A stretch of DNA of 64,000 nt from Vitellaria paradoxa (Eukaryota > Streptophyta > Magnoliopsida > Ericales > Sapotaceae). The translations under genes and the position numbers were made by a program. Below are positions 12,431 through 24,782 of this stretch, piece by piece. Location: positions 41,680,663 to 41,744,662 of the forward strand of contig CM034239.1 in the NCBI GenBank assembly GCA_019916065.1. The letters run 5' to 3'. Positions within the stretch are counted from its first letter, which is position 1. Each line of letters opens with the position of its first letter. Under the pieces are notes generated by a model. The model was not told the DNA's origin and did not search any database. It saw only the letters and a program-made list of their open reading frames with translations.

Positions 12431-12791
12431 GAGGCCGTTTGGCTGTTAAAAAAAAAAAGCAAAAAATTTTAACTTTTGGTAGTTTTTTGTGTGTTTTTTG
12501 GTTACATTTTTTTGTGTGTTTGGTGGAACCAAGTGTAATTTTTAGCAATTTTTTACAACTTTTAGGTGTTTGGTAAATTTTTTACTGTAGCAAAGCAAAA
12601 AAGTGATAACTTTTTATGTGTTTGGTAAATTTTTTACTGTAGTAGAGTAAAAAAGTGATAATTTTTGTGTGTTTGATAAAACTTTTGGTTTTATTTTTTA
12701 TTGTAGCAAAGCAAAAAAGTAAGAAAAATTGTGACTCTACCAAACACACCAAAATTTTTTTTTGCTAGTTTTTGAGCCTCCAAACGGGCTC
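12431..12791. mobile_element. Harbinger-like MITE with CTA target duplication
   Basis: The terminal inverted repeat is GAGGCCGTTTGG at the left and, reading inward from the right, GAGCCCGTTTGG (11 of 12). CTA flanks both ends (12428-12430 and 12792-12794). Inside, a unit of about 55 bp (TTTGGTAAATTTTTTACTGT, AGCAAAGCAAAAAAGTGATA) is repeated about three times at 12565-12720. Length is 361 bp and there is no open frame. The 3-bp duplication points to PIF/Harbinger, though TWA is the usual target. Confidence 0.75.
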
Positions 12792-12949
12792 CTAGTCCCT
12801 AACTTTAAACTCCTTTATTTCTGAAAGTAATGCATTCATATATACGAAAATATATGTATTATATATAAACCATAAAATAAATCAAGGCAACATTTGTTCG
12901 CTAGTGAACACAAAAACTCACCAAAAATAATTCATACGAAGATTAGAAT

Positions 12950-12973
12950 ATATATATATATATATATATATAT
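12950..12973. repeat. (TA)n microsatellite
   Basis: Uninterrupted TA dinucleotide run. Similar short runs are at about 5515-5537, 7137-7157, 18068-18088, 23389-23409 and 31019-31039. Confidence 0.9.
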
Positions 12974-13164
12974 CACAAAAACACTTTTGGTTTAAAAAAA
13001 AAAAAATACTGACATTTTAGGTACTTGGAATTTGAAAATGGAAAGCACTAGTTTCTCTAGTTTGTTAGTGAGAAATTCTGTTAGAGTTGTGGCTCGTATA
13101 CTTTACAATCAAGCATTAGTAAATGACAAATGCTCAAGCAAAACAAGTGGAATGAGTGAAGTGA

Positions 13165-13450
13165 AGGCATTTCTCTATCCAGATTAATATTAGTTTGCAG
13201 GAACTTATGACTCTTTTATGCTAAGGAATGAGTGATATAAGATAAGATTGTATAAGATAAGAAAATTCACATTAATTTGTGGGAACTTACAGCTCTCTCA
13301 CACTAGGTGATGAGTGATATAAAACATATAAGACGGTATAAGGTAAGAAAATTCACATTGATTACTATAAGATAAGACTGTACAAGACATGAAAATTCAC
13401 ATTAATTTGAGAGAACTTATAACTCTCTCATACTAGGTGATGAGATAAGA
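13165..13450. repeat. degenerate tandem repeat, about 3 units
   Basis: Units contain AAAATTCACATTAATTTG, GGAACTTATGACTCT, CTAGGTGATGAG and ATAAGATAAGA. Unit boundaries fall near 13180, 13270 and 13400. Not a CRISPR array: the units vary and there are no conserved short repeats with unique spacers. Confidence 0.6.
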
Positions 13451-13867
13451 AAATAATTTTGTTCATAGCCGCCATTCACCCACCCAATCACCTATTAGTC
13501 AACATAGTTGCTACCACTTGTTTGCTCTTATGACCATGGCTGCGGTAACTCCTAGACATTTAAACAGTCGCCTAGAGCTTCACAAAAGAGAAGACTCCAA
13601 ATCTTTTTAAATTTTATTAATAATAAAAAATAATAAAAAATATTTTTAATCAATCAAAATTTAATAAATTTATGAAATTTTCTACTTTTTCTCGAATTCT
13701 CACATTTGAACTTGTTACTTTAACTCTATCGTATTTATACATATCATAATTATCTCATGTTTAATGCATTAATTATTAGTTTTTAATTTTATTTAAATTC
13801 CATTGACAAATATAAGAAAAATTTTCAAACTGCCTACTTTAACTCTATTTATACATGTCATAATTAG

Positions 13868-14052
13868 ATTGAGAGTAGGTTCAGTGCAGTGCATATCCGG
13901 TCCATGAAAAATATATTTTCTAACTTGTTACCACGGATAAAAATGAGTATAAATTGTACAAATAACTAGAGATCTTGGATAATTATTTAATGTTTTAAAA
14001 TCAATGACTAAAAAATGCACCGGTGCATAGCTACACCGGACCTATCCTCAAT
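13868..14052. mobile_element. 185-bp MITE with 19-bp inverted ends
   Basis: The left end ATTGAGAGTAGGTTCAGTG and the right end read inward, ATTGAGGATAGGTCCGGTG, match at 15 of 19 positions. The element interrupts a surrounding repeat: CATAATTATCTCATGTTTAA occurs at 13742 and a close variant follows the element at 14060. No coding capacity. Confidence 0.75.
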
Positions 14053-14274
14053 CCTATTATAATTATCTCATATTTGATGCATCAATTATTATTATTATTT
14101 TTTTATTTTTGGATTTCCTACTTTTAACTTTATTTATATATTTCATAAACACTCTAAGCGTCCTTAAAAGTTCTGCCTAAGCCCTCGGATTTCTATACAC
14201 GGAACACATCAAAATTGTCACTCAAACTAGTTTCATCAAATACACAATTATTGGCTCTCTTTGCACAAAGAAAA

Positions 14275-17200
14275 TTAATGTACTATGAAAAGAGAGTCCC
14301 GAGTAGCATACGAAACCACCGGTGAAGAACAAACGTGATAAATCACAAATAAGGATATCAAGGTACAAGTGGAAAGACTGTTAATTTTTAGGACTAGGAA
14401 ATTGAAAACATACCCATAACATTTCCCCGTGAAAGATATTTCAACACATGGAGAGGCTCTGGGGAAAGCTAGCAGCTCCTTAATAAATAGGGTCTGCAGC
14501 GTTGGCTTCCTTTTCTCTGACCATACAAGCTTGAAATTCTCACCGGTTTTAATGATGACTCTCTCCAACACTTGAGAGTTCTTGAGCAAGAATCTCAGAA
14601 AATTCGTATCATTTCGTATCAGCTCAAAGAATCCCTCCATGCTTCGAATCGTTTTTCGATTCATCCCAAAGTCATATATTTCAACGGTCTTTAAATTACT
14701 CAACAGATTAATAAAGTTTGGTTCCTCTAGTTCCCAGAATTCCCCCTCTTTGAAATTAAATTTGCAGTTTGACTCGTCATTCTGCTCAAAATTGTGAAAC
14801 TCTGCTGTCAAATCTAAATTGAGGGCAACAAACGTAGAAAAACCAAAAAAAAAAAAAAAAAGAAAGGGAGAAGCGTACAGAATTCTGAATATTTATATTG
14901 AACAGATGTCGAACCCACCATTTCTCCCTCAACCTTAGCAATGTTAATGATCAAAGTCTCAATATTTGGGGAACGCCTTAGCATGTAGGCAATTCCTGGT
15001 AGCTCCCGTTTTGTCAATCCTGTCTTTATCGTGAGGTGTGTGACACCAAAGGATGGAAAGCCTGGACTTTGCTCCTCTGTAATAGCTAAAGCCTGACCAT
15101 TACCATTAATTTTAAATTAACCAACAAACAAAGACAGCCAAAAAAAAAAAAAAAAAACAACAACATGTGCGGCCAAAAAATATCTCCCCGGCCGCATTCC
15201 CGACCACAATATTGCTTCCCTAATCAGAGAGGGTATAATCTAGTTAGATTGTGATTATTTAATTTGAAAGTTACGTCACATAATTATTTTACTTACTTAA
15301 ACTCAAGTGTATCAAGAGACATGATCTGCAAATATATACAACAAAGTCAATTCTTCAAAGGTCTCAAGACTTATATTACCAAGCATTTAATACTACTAAC
15401 GTGTAATTAAATCAGCATAAAATCAACGTAAAGCATGTCGGACTCTTACTCTATAAATGATAGAGGTGCAGTTAAGGATCTTTTTCTTCTCTCCCTCTTC
15501 TCCTTATATCAGTCTATTTCTCTTTCTTTATTTACAAGAGATTATTATTTATATAAAAAATTGACTTAAGTATCGGAGAGTTCTCGGTCGGGAACCAACT
15601 CTGACTACTTTATTTCACCGTTTTCTTATATGCAGGTTTGTGGCGGAAGGGAATTTATGAGAAGAAGGGAGAAGGGGGGTTTACAGGAAAAAGGAGTCAA
15701 AAATTCTCCTGAACACAAACAATAGTGAGCTACCAAGAGCTTTATGTTATAATTCAAAGAGGCTCTCTGCAGTCAGTTGAGACTGGAGGATCCTGACAAC
15801 AGATCTACTCTCAAAGACTAGACAATCACTCAGCCATAACATCACACATAATGCAAAGTATGTGTTGGAAAATAAACAAGATTGGAAAGAAAGATTGAAA
15901 AGAGAAAATAAACTCTGTATCCATGTTAGAACAGAAGAACTGTAATGGGAGAGAGAGAAAAAGAATTGTATATACGTACGTGTCTCATGTATTATATATT
16001 TACAATTGAATAGAAAGGAACTTTATTTATAGGGTTGTGAAGAATACAACTTATACCATATAAATAATATGTTAACCTAAAGTTAAAAGATCTCACGTAT
16101 TACATATTTGATCAACCTAAAGTTAAAAGATACCATATATTATATATATGATCAAAGGAACATGTTCACCCTCAAAAAAAATAAAAATTTATACTATTAT
16201 TACTATTACTATTATTATTTTTGTTGATGTTGTCGTTGATATTCAATTATGTCTACTTAAGAAAAGAAAAAAAATAGTCCAATATTAATTGTGTTCACTT
16301 AATAAAAGAAACAAATTTTAGTCCAAAATATCCAACACACACCGATGTAATTATATTTAATTTATCAAATACAATTAAAAAATATTTAACCTAACTTTGA
16401 CTATTTTCTCTCTCTCCGACAAGTAAGATCTTTTTTTATTCCTCTTATGCAATCTCACCAATTATTTATGTGTCTTATAATTAGTGTTCACCCACGCATA
16501 AAATCTTAACTCCGTCCTGTATATGGCTAATATATATGACAAATAATTAAGTAAACATATTCCAACATCATATCATAACGAAATAATATATTCTAACAAT
16601 ATGGACTTTCATATTTGTACCCGGATGTAGTAGCTATCCAACTGGAGATCTTTGACCCGACACAAGTTGTGGAGAATTGGGGTGACCTGTTCATCCAATC
16701 GCACATTATATGGACGCGATTGGGTGCAATCAAACTTTGCACGTTCAAGTGCTGTCATCCTCTTGACTATATATTTCTTCCTTTGCATGTTCGTAGCAAG
16801 TTCGAAGGAATTTAAATATGGAGCAAGTACCCCCAAAGTGGAACCTGAATAATAATTCCTACTTTCATAAATCTTCAAAGTTTTCATAGCTTTGTTCATG
16901 ATGACAAGATCAAAATTACCACCAGCACTTCTGCAATTGCAATTCGTTAGAGACAAGTATTCCAGACTTGGACTAGAAGATATCAAACCGTTGATAGTTC
17001 CATCAAACAATTCAATTTGCTCGAGTGAAAGATATCGAAGACAATCGAGCTTAAAATCCTCGGCTGGAGAGTTTATAATACATCTTTTGAGCACCAAGAC
17101 TTGCAGGGATCTACTGCTGAATAGAAAACTAGGTAACGTGTGCATGGGGATTTTATTAACGATTTTGTTAATAAAAAAATCAAGATGGAGTTCCTTCACA

Positions 17201-17586
17201 TCACGCTTCAGCGCAAAGTGGATCCACGAATCGACTTGTCCAATCCCTCTATAGTAGTATCTGTATTTGAAAGTTATGCTCAGTTTCTGAATTGTTGGGC
17301 AATTGTGAAGCATCAAACAACGGTTGATGAAAGTTATTTCTGTAGATCTGTTTGTTCTAGTAAAAAAGTTTAAGCAAGGGACAGAAAGCCACACGTCCCT
17401 CCAACACTTTGATAGAACACTAGTTTTAATCACATCCCTCATTGTCAAGAACGAAAGAATGTGATGAACCAAGTCTATTGGCAATTGACTGAGACGATCT
17501 TGCTCCTCTATTTCAAGGTTTTCGACCATCCTCCTTTGCCTCTTCGTGCACGTTCTCCCACCGGCTTCGACACTATTGTCCTCCAT
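14275..17586 (-). CDS. F-box/LRR/FBD protein, gene B (type II), apparently intact
   Basis: Likely SCF E3 substrate receptor; its target is unknown. Three phase-0 exons read without a stop. Exon 1 is 17586-16621 (donor CGG|GTACAA): a basic stretch KRQRR, the F-box at about residues 31-66 (RLSQLPIDLVHHILSFL, then SVLSKCWRDVW), then leucine-rich repeats. Exon 2 is 15092-14919, bounded by GTCAG and GTGGGT (LPGIAYMLRRSPNIETLII). Exon 3 is about 14781-14275, the FBD domain (FWELEEPNF, FLRFLLKNSQVLERVII, LLAFPRASP). Up to about 549 residues. In-frame ATG 17721 would add a hydrophobic leader, so the start is uncertain; 17586 suits the family better. The exon-3 acceptor is inferred from C and F, and the last 40 or so residues may be intron read-through, because a GTATGT follows the normal FBD end. 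Intron 1 is about 1.5 kb against about 77 bp in C, swollen by repeats. Confidence 0.8.
15863..16337 (-). mobile_element. LTR-like sequence in intron 1 of gene B
   Basis: The ends are TGTTGGA and TCCAACA, extendable to a perfect 9-bp inverted pair TGTGTTGGA/TCCAACACA. Read on the minus strand there is a TATA-like CCCTATAAATAAAG upstream of a purine-poor tract, as in a plant LTR. No matching target duplication was found (GTATG against CACAC), so it may be one end of a deleted element. Confidence 0.5.
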
Positions 17587-17829
17587 CAACACACAAGCAG
17601 GCCCAAAAACAGCCATCGTAGAAGAAACAGAAAGACAATAATACAATAGTGGCTGGGGAAGAAGAAGAAGAATGAAAGATCGGAAAGTGGGTGATTCCAT
17701 AGCTTCCAGAAAAGCCTCCATCAAAAAGTCTAATATAAGACAATGGAGAAATAAATTTGGAGAATCCAAGAGAGAAAATTTGGTAATTCAATAGCTGCCA
17801 GAAAAAAACTTCAAACAGTCTTCTCAAAA

Positions 17830-19132
17830 TACAATGGAGCAGAGTTTATTTAATAGGCTATGGTAATATCATGATAGGAAGGAATCAACTAAGGGAATAA
17901 ATATCTTAAGGACGATACACACTAGTAAATACAATTCCAAGCTTTCCCGTCCGTCCAATAACTTGTCGAGTTTATCACTCTTTTATTCGGCTCTTTCCAT
18001 TATATTTCTGGGCTTTCTTGGGGCCCTGGTGTTAATTTGCAATGACAAATAAGTCCGTGTCCCAAAACTATATATATATATATATATTCGAATTGAATAA
18101 ACATAACTAAAATATTTTCTTACACACATGGCTATGTAATTAATTATAAGTATCAAGGATTACAGTTCCAATTAAATTGTGGTGGGATCTCAATGTTTCA
18201 AACTTCCCTTAGACAAGAGGACATCAATTCCACGCATAACTTAACCAAGGTTTTATAATCTTAATTAAATTGACAACTAAATAAAACTATTTTAACTTTT
18301 TTTGTTAAATTTATTAAAAAGTGGGAGTAAAGTTGGCATTCAAAAATTTTGCTACAATTTTTTTAATTTTTTATTTTGTATGTAAGATTTAATTTTATCA
18401 TTAATCAAACCTTAGCCTTTGTGGGGGATGGGAACTAAAGTAATAAGAGAAAAGGGAAGGGATAAGAATTAAACACAATTATAGGAATCTTTCTATTCAC
18501 TTTTGAAAAACGTTTATATTTTATTCCTCCTCTCTCGCTCTCTTGCTCACTGACACTTGTTGTAACTTTATGTCATAATCACAAAATCTAACAATTAAAA
18601 AAAAAAAAACTATATTAAAATGATGAATACAAAGAAAATAAAATGAAGGGTTGAGATGGTTGAGTTGTAGGAATGAAGTAATGGATAGATGGATAGATTG
18701 ATTGGGTTAAGATAAGTGCATAGGGAAGGGGACGATGAGGTTAAGGCAGGAATTGATGGGATTAGAGTTTGCAGATTGTGGTAGATGTGACAAGTGCTAA
18801 CAGGAGTGTAGGAGCAAAAGGTTGTGGTGCTTAGATCCTATTGAATAGTGTAATAACAAACTTTTAGATGATGTAGCGACTAGCACACATTATGTTGTAA
18901 TAATTAATATCTTGTATAGTAACTTTTAGCACTTTGTAAAAAAATGTAACCAATATCTATACAGTAACGTGACATTTAACACTTTGTAAAAAATGATGGC
19001 ATGGTTGAGATTGGAGTTAAGGTGGGGTGGGGGTGACAAGAATAAGGTAGTGCTAAGAGAAAGAAAATTTGGACATTGGGAATGACAATTTCAAAAATAT
19101 TTATATATAAGTAATTTAGATGTTAACAAATA
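17830..19132. other. intergenic, 5' flank of gene B
   Basis: No gene found. It probably contains the promoter of gene B near 17830-18000, but I cannot place a TATA box with confidence. A (TA)n run is at 18068-18088, and G-rich low-complexity sequence at 18640-18830. Confidence 0.45.
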
Positions 19133-22100
19133 TTTATACTATTATAAAAAGTCTCAATGTTTGAAATTTTTTTTGACTACTTTACCCATTTTCTTTAATT
19201 TAACTCAACTCTGTCCCTTCATTATTCTAATCTAACTCTCATGGTGGCACATTAACTTTTTTTTTTAACTTAAATTTAATCTGACTTTGTAACCCAGCTC
19301 CACTAAATTCTATTTTTTTTTAATTTAACTCAACTTTATCCCTTCATTATTTTAATTTAACTTTATAACCTAACTCTACTAGTTTTTATGATAGTGTATT
19401 ATTTTTTTTCTTTTAGTTTAACTCAATTCTAATCCAACTTTGTAACCTAACTCCACTAAAATTCTTTATGATGAATTAATTTTAGTTTATATTGGTTATA
19501 TCATTGAGTGTGCTCATAGGAGGGAACTTCATCAAGAAGAAAGGCCTTAAAAGAGCGGCTGTTGCTTCTGGCATCAAAATAGGTGATTATTTTCTATCTC
19601 TTTTTCTTTGAAATTTTTTCTGTCTTTTTTTTTAAGATTTTTTTTCTATGTTTTGGATTTTCATTAATGCGTTTGTCTTCAATTTTTGTTTTGATCAGGT
19701 GTTGGTGGGCGTGCTTATCTGTTGGAGTCTCTTTGGTGGTTAGGTATGATTACAAGTGAAGCTTTTTCTTTTTATTTTGTTTTAATTCTTCTAATACAAT
19801 TAATTGTTTTATTTTTCATTCATTCATCATACTAGGAATTTCATTTATAGGAACTTAATTTCTCAATTGCCTTTTAACAAATCTCTTAGAGAACTAGTAA
19901 CAAAATCTCTTAATTTTTGGGAACAACTAATTGAGGGAACAACTAGTAACAAAATTTTTGGGAAACCTCTGGGTTCAAAGTTATGATATCTGTGTTAATG
20001 TTAATCTTGGTCTTGTTTTTCAAGTGGTAAATTTAGTGTTACTTTCAAGTATAATAGTGTATAAAAAATGTATCGATTAGGTATGATAGTTGTATTGGTA
20101 AATATGAATGAACTATTTCGTACACGCATCTTGTAAATTGTGTATAAATGTTGGTTGATATGTATACTAATTAACTAGTTTACGTGGTGAAAGGAAAATA
20201 AACGCATGACTTTAGTTACTCTATGCTGTGTGATTCAATTCATGCACTTTAATTTACTGTCCAATAGAAAGAGTTTTCAAGTTTCGCTGTCAAGTTAACT
20301 CATAAATATAATATAATTTTTATTATTATCTTAATATTGTATAAAATATATGTATTAGTTGTACATAATTGGATAATTTCAATTAATCATTATCAATATT
20401 TGATATATATTGGATTAGATAATATATTCCTATTTAAAATAGAATACGAATTCATATAAAATTTTAATACACATAACAAACTTAAAAAATATATATAAAG
20501 TATCATTCACGCCCAAAAAAAATTTATTAGAATTTTATTACGATGACTTTTTTTTTTTTTTGGTAAGTGATGACTTTTATTTATAATTAACATGGTTGAG
20601 GGGGAGGGAGTACGTAGAGAATAACATTGTTTTTTAATTTTTTTGGGTTATTAAGAATGTGAATGAGTTTGCTATATTTATTTTTATTAAATGATATTCC
20701 TTTGTATTGAAATTATTTTTTGTTTATGCATTTAATTTTTAACCTATTTTTTTAATTTGTTGATTAAAATATATTAGGTTTGACTTTTTTAGATTTTATT
20801 ATATTTTTTAATGTGATTTTTAATATTAGGTTTTTAAAATTTATTATATTTTTTATTATTGATAAAATTTTAATTCTTTTGTGTATCAGATTTCAGGAAA
20901 AAGTTTATTCTTTACTATATTTTTTAGTTTGTTCATTCAAAAATATAAGGTAAGTTTTTTTTTTTAGTTTTATTGTAATTCTTTAATGTGATTGTTTATA
21001 TAATTTTTTAGATTTTATTATATTTTTTCATTAATGTTAAAATATAAATTTTTGTACATTAAATTCCAGCAAAAGCCTCTTTTTGGGGTTTTTTTCAATT
21101 TATTTATTTAAATATATGCAGTATAATTTTTTAAAATTTTATTTTTTTTGTTTAATGTGAAAATATTATTGTACGATAATAATAAAAAAACATCAAAGCA
21201 TTACAAAATTTCATATTTCAGTTTAATTAGCTTTTTCATTAATAAAATATTATATTTATTTTTATTATGATATTCTTTTATATTGAAATTATTTTTTATT
21301 TATATATTTATTTTTTAGCTTATTTTTCTTAAATGATTATTAGTATAATTTTTTATTAAAAATTAAAATAAATATATAATATGACATGCAATATATTTAA
21401 ATGTTTGTGATGTGTGTATATATTTATACATTTACTAAAATTATCCTTTGCATATTTTTAATATGATTTTTTATGATTTCAATGAATTTTTTTGGTCCAT
21501 TATTTTTTAATTTCACCCTTACTTTTTGTTTATATCTACTGAAAATTATCCTTAGCATGTTTTATATATTATAATATTTCTTGATTATATCTTAGAATTA
21601 GTTTTATCAAAGCATTTCTTATAAAAAAAATTAACATGAAAATCAAACCAAAAGTTTTCTTCCATGTTCATTTTTTTTTTTAATTTTTCACTTGCGTCTT
21701 TGTATATCTCTCTTCATATATATATATTAAGAAAAAAAGAAATAGAAAAAAAGAGGATTAGGGATTCAAAATTCTTTCTCTTGTTAATTCAGGTTATAAT
21801 ACAAAATGTAAATAAAACTATTTGAAATTTAAAAAAATTAAAATTAATTAGATTTATAAATTTTAATATATTAATTAATGCCTTTTGTTTAATTTTTTGA
21901 TTTTAATTTTATTTTTACTTCTTTTTTCTTTTTTGTTTTTAATTTTTTTGCACCAAAATCTCACTCCCAACATACCTTAAAGTTTAAGATTTTTTTTCTA
22001 AGAAACTCAATTTTTTTAATTAATTTTATCTTTCTTTTTATTATTTTATTTCTCTTTTTATCTCAGTGTGCAGGTATTGATTTAAAATTTATTTTCTTGT

Positions 22101-22665
22101 TTGTGTCATGTTGAAAAATAAAATGAAACATGAATGTGGGAAATTAAACTTTAATAGGATTAAAAAGCTAATATATTGATGAATGTTTTTAATTTTATTA
22201 TATTTTTTAATTTATTCAGACAAGAATAAAATATTTTTTTTGCAATTATTAATTTAAGTTAAAACTCTTGTTTTATTATTGATTTGACAATTGAATCATC
22301 TAATTATTAATAATATATGAAAACGTTGCAGTGTAAGTTTGATTGCAAAAAAAGGTTTCTAACCTTTTACATAAATAATCATCTTAGTTTTTTTCCTAAC
22401 TTTCATTTAATTTCTAGAATTATGCTTACATCTAATAACAAATTTATGAGAAAAGACCTCATTAGATTTTATAAACCAAACAATTAAACTATATAATTTT
22501 TTTTTATGTTAGACTCTTCATCGAGACAATATGGAAAGATGTAAAGATTTTAATGTATGTTTTATTTTTTAAATAATATTTTTATTTTTTATTATTAGCT
22601 TATTTTTTAAATTTAGATATATAAAAGAGTAAACATTCACGTGTAATTCACGTGTATTTTTCTAG
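19133..22665 (+). mobile_element. Helitron-like element carrying a host gene fragment
   Basis: The right end has the features of a Helitron 3' terminus: an inverted pair CACGTG(22638-22643)-TAATT-CACGTG(22649-22654), seven bases, then CTAG (22662-22665) followed by T. The proposed left end, A then TTTATACTATTATAAAAAG at 19133, resembles plant Helitron 5' termini, which normally start TC; here it would be TT, so this boundary is tentative. Length would be 3.5 kb. No RepHel gene is visible, so it would be non-autonomous. Inside are three imperfect repeats of TTTAACTCAACT..TAACCTAACTC (19195-19470), two NIPA exons (19486-19760) and long AT-rich degenerate repeats (20640-22300). Confidence 0.5.
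19486..19760 (+). pseudogene. captured fragment of a NIPA-type magnesium transporter gene
   Basis: Two exon pieces join in phase. Piece 1 (19486-19582, preceded by TTTTAG and followed by GTGATT) reads ISLSVLIGGNFIKKKGLKRA then AVASGIKIG. Piece 2 (19699 to about 19760, preceded by TTGATCAG) reads VGGRAYLLESLWWLGMIT. Piece 1 ends after one base of a glycine codon and piece 2 supplies the other two. NIPA proteins (DUF803, multi-pass membrane magnesium transporters) have this sequence near their N-terminus: a membrane helix, then a KKKGL motif, then GG-YL-EPLWW-GM. The real protein is far longer; after GMITS the similarity stops. I see no neighbouring exons, so it is a fragment carried by the surrounding element, not a gene. 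Confidence 0.8.
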
Positions 22666-24236
22666 TATACTTAAAAATACAAAAAATGAGGTTCGTTAAT
22701 TTACAATTGATTAATTTTCTATCTATGATCGATACGATCACATGATATTACGATTTGTATAAATATTATATTTTTCTATATCAAATCGTGAAATTGGTAT
22801 AAATTAAACTAATCTTGGGTAAGACTAGTTTAATAATTAGAATTTTAAGAGTTTTAGGTTTATAACTATTAGAAATTGTATCCAAAACAATTATGCATGG
22901 AGAAGAGAGAAGAAAAAGTTCGAGAGGACGGGTTAATAAATTACAATATCAATTGTAAAAAAAAAAAATAATAATAAATAAATAAAGATTAGAATAAAAA
23001 GATAATCAAATCCTTATAGAAACTTATTCATGTTTCAAATTATTTTGTTTGTGTATATTAATTTGAGTAGCAATTTGTTTATTTTATTTTATTTTATTTT
23101 TTTGCTAGTATAATTATATTTTATGTTAGATATTGCCGCGCACATTAAATTTTAACCAATCAATTCTTGTTCGTGGTAACTAATGATTTCAAAAAATTAC
23201 ATACAATAATTATCTTTTATACTTTTGATTAACGAAAAAAATTATGTTATTTAAATTTTTTATTTCTAATATCAAAATACACAATTGTTACAATATTTTT
23301 GTATATTATATTATTCTAATTATTCGTTATAGGACTTATTATAACACAATATTTGCCCCCTTAACCAAAACAACCATCACGAACTTAAATATATATATAT
23401 ATATATATTTGGATTATTGCCAAATAGTCCAATTCCAGTGGAATTACAAGCGATCAAGAATTGAAACTCCCTTAAAAAAAAAAAAGCAGTTTTTTTTTTT
23501 TTTTTTTCACATATATTGTATTAAAAAAACAATTATTTTAGATAATTTCATAACGGAGGAATAACAATGGGTCGAGTATGGGTTGGGCCTTTCCTGAGAC
23601 AAATGTCTCGCTGGAGCCCCCAACCCACCACCTAGAACTGACCATGGCGGCACGGGCCCGATTAACTCAACCAACTCGGCCCTATTTTTTGCGACCCTAG
23701 ACAGAGGAAATTGGCTATGAGACGGACATGGATATAAAATTAGGCCTATATTTATTGGAATTGGGCTTGAATCATGTGTATGTAAACTCAACCCGACCTG
23801 ACCTACCTTTAATAAATAATTAATATTATTTTAATTATATATTATATAATATAAATTTTGTTTAGTATATTTTATTATATATAACACATAATAAATGTAT
23901 ATATATATTATTGATTGGGTTTATGGACAGACTTGGATATGCATATTTGTTCTAAGGCCTTGCTTGAAAGTTCATAAAAGTCGAAATATTAGGTTAAGCC
24001 TAATTTGGCTACAATAATTATACTTTATCATTTTATTTAAAAAAAAAAAAAAAGTAAATACAACCTACCTATCAGTGTGGGTTCAGATCGAGTTGCCCGC
24101 TGATTGCCACTTCATATCCTCACATATTACATCGAAGTCCAAAATTTTATATTTCACAAATTTAGAAAATGGAAGCTTCGATTCTTTAATCAAATATTAA
24201 CCAAAGATTAATTTTTCCTACTAAACAACATAAATG
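22666..24236. other. intergenic repeat-derived DNA
   Basis: No gene. The frames at 23244-23564 and 23507-23791 cross microsatellites and a GC-richer patch (23570-23800, with CAACCCACCACC and ACCCGACCTGACC) that looks like a TE remnant. (TA)n lies at 23389-23409. Confidence 0.5.
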
Positions 24237-24782
24237 AAGCAGCATTAAAAGCCACAATCCTTGATTCTTTGCAAACTATTTAATATAAAACAACTGTTGC
24301 TTATGTGGAAGGCTCCTTCTCACTTAGAAGGGTTGGTGGAAACTATAGTGTATTTATATTTCAGCGACTGAAATATGAAATATTAGTTGTTAGATATTTT
24401 TCTCCCTTCCAAATAGGGAACAAAGAAATTTTATTTTAATTAAATTAATAATTATTTAGAAAAAAAATTTAAGGATTGATACTTCACACTTCAATTGTTG
24501 AACTATAAGTATTGTAACCCCAACCCAAAATTGACTCACACAGCATACATACCTAGCTGGCACGCAAGGTACAACTAGTTACTTCCAAAAGAGAAAATGA
24601 TTTAATTCGTACATTAATGAACTGAGCTTCAAACATAGACCAAAGAAAAATCAATCTATGTACTTCATAGACCGGACAGAACAGCCACAAAGATAACAAA
24701 AACACGATCACACATGAATCGTAAATAACAAAACTGGAAGCCTGTAAATATTAGCAACTGCAAAAAAAGAGGTCATCAACTT

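Noticed and set aside
16615..17373. Several plus-strand frames over 16615-17373
   Set aside because: They are antisense shadows of exon 1 of gene B, which has clear F-box and LRR content on the minus strand.
23507..23791. 94-codon minus-strand frame
   Set aside because: Falls on a GC-richer repeat patch; Pro/Ser-rich without family features.
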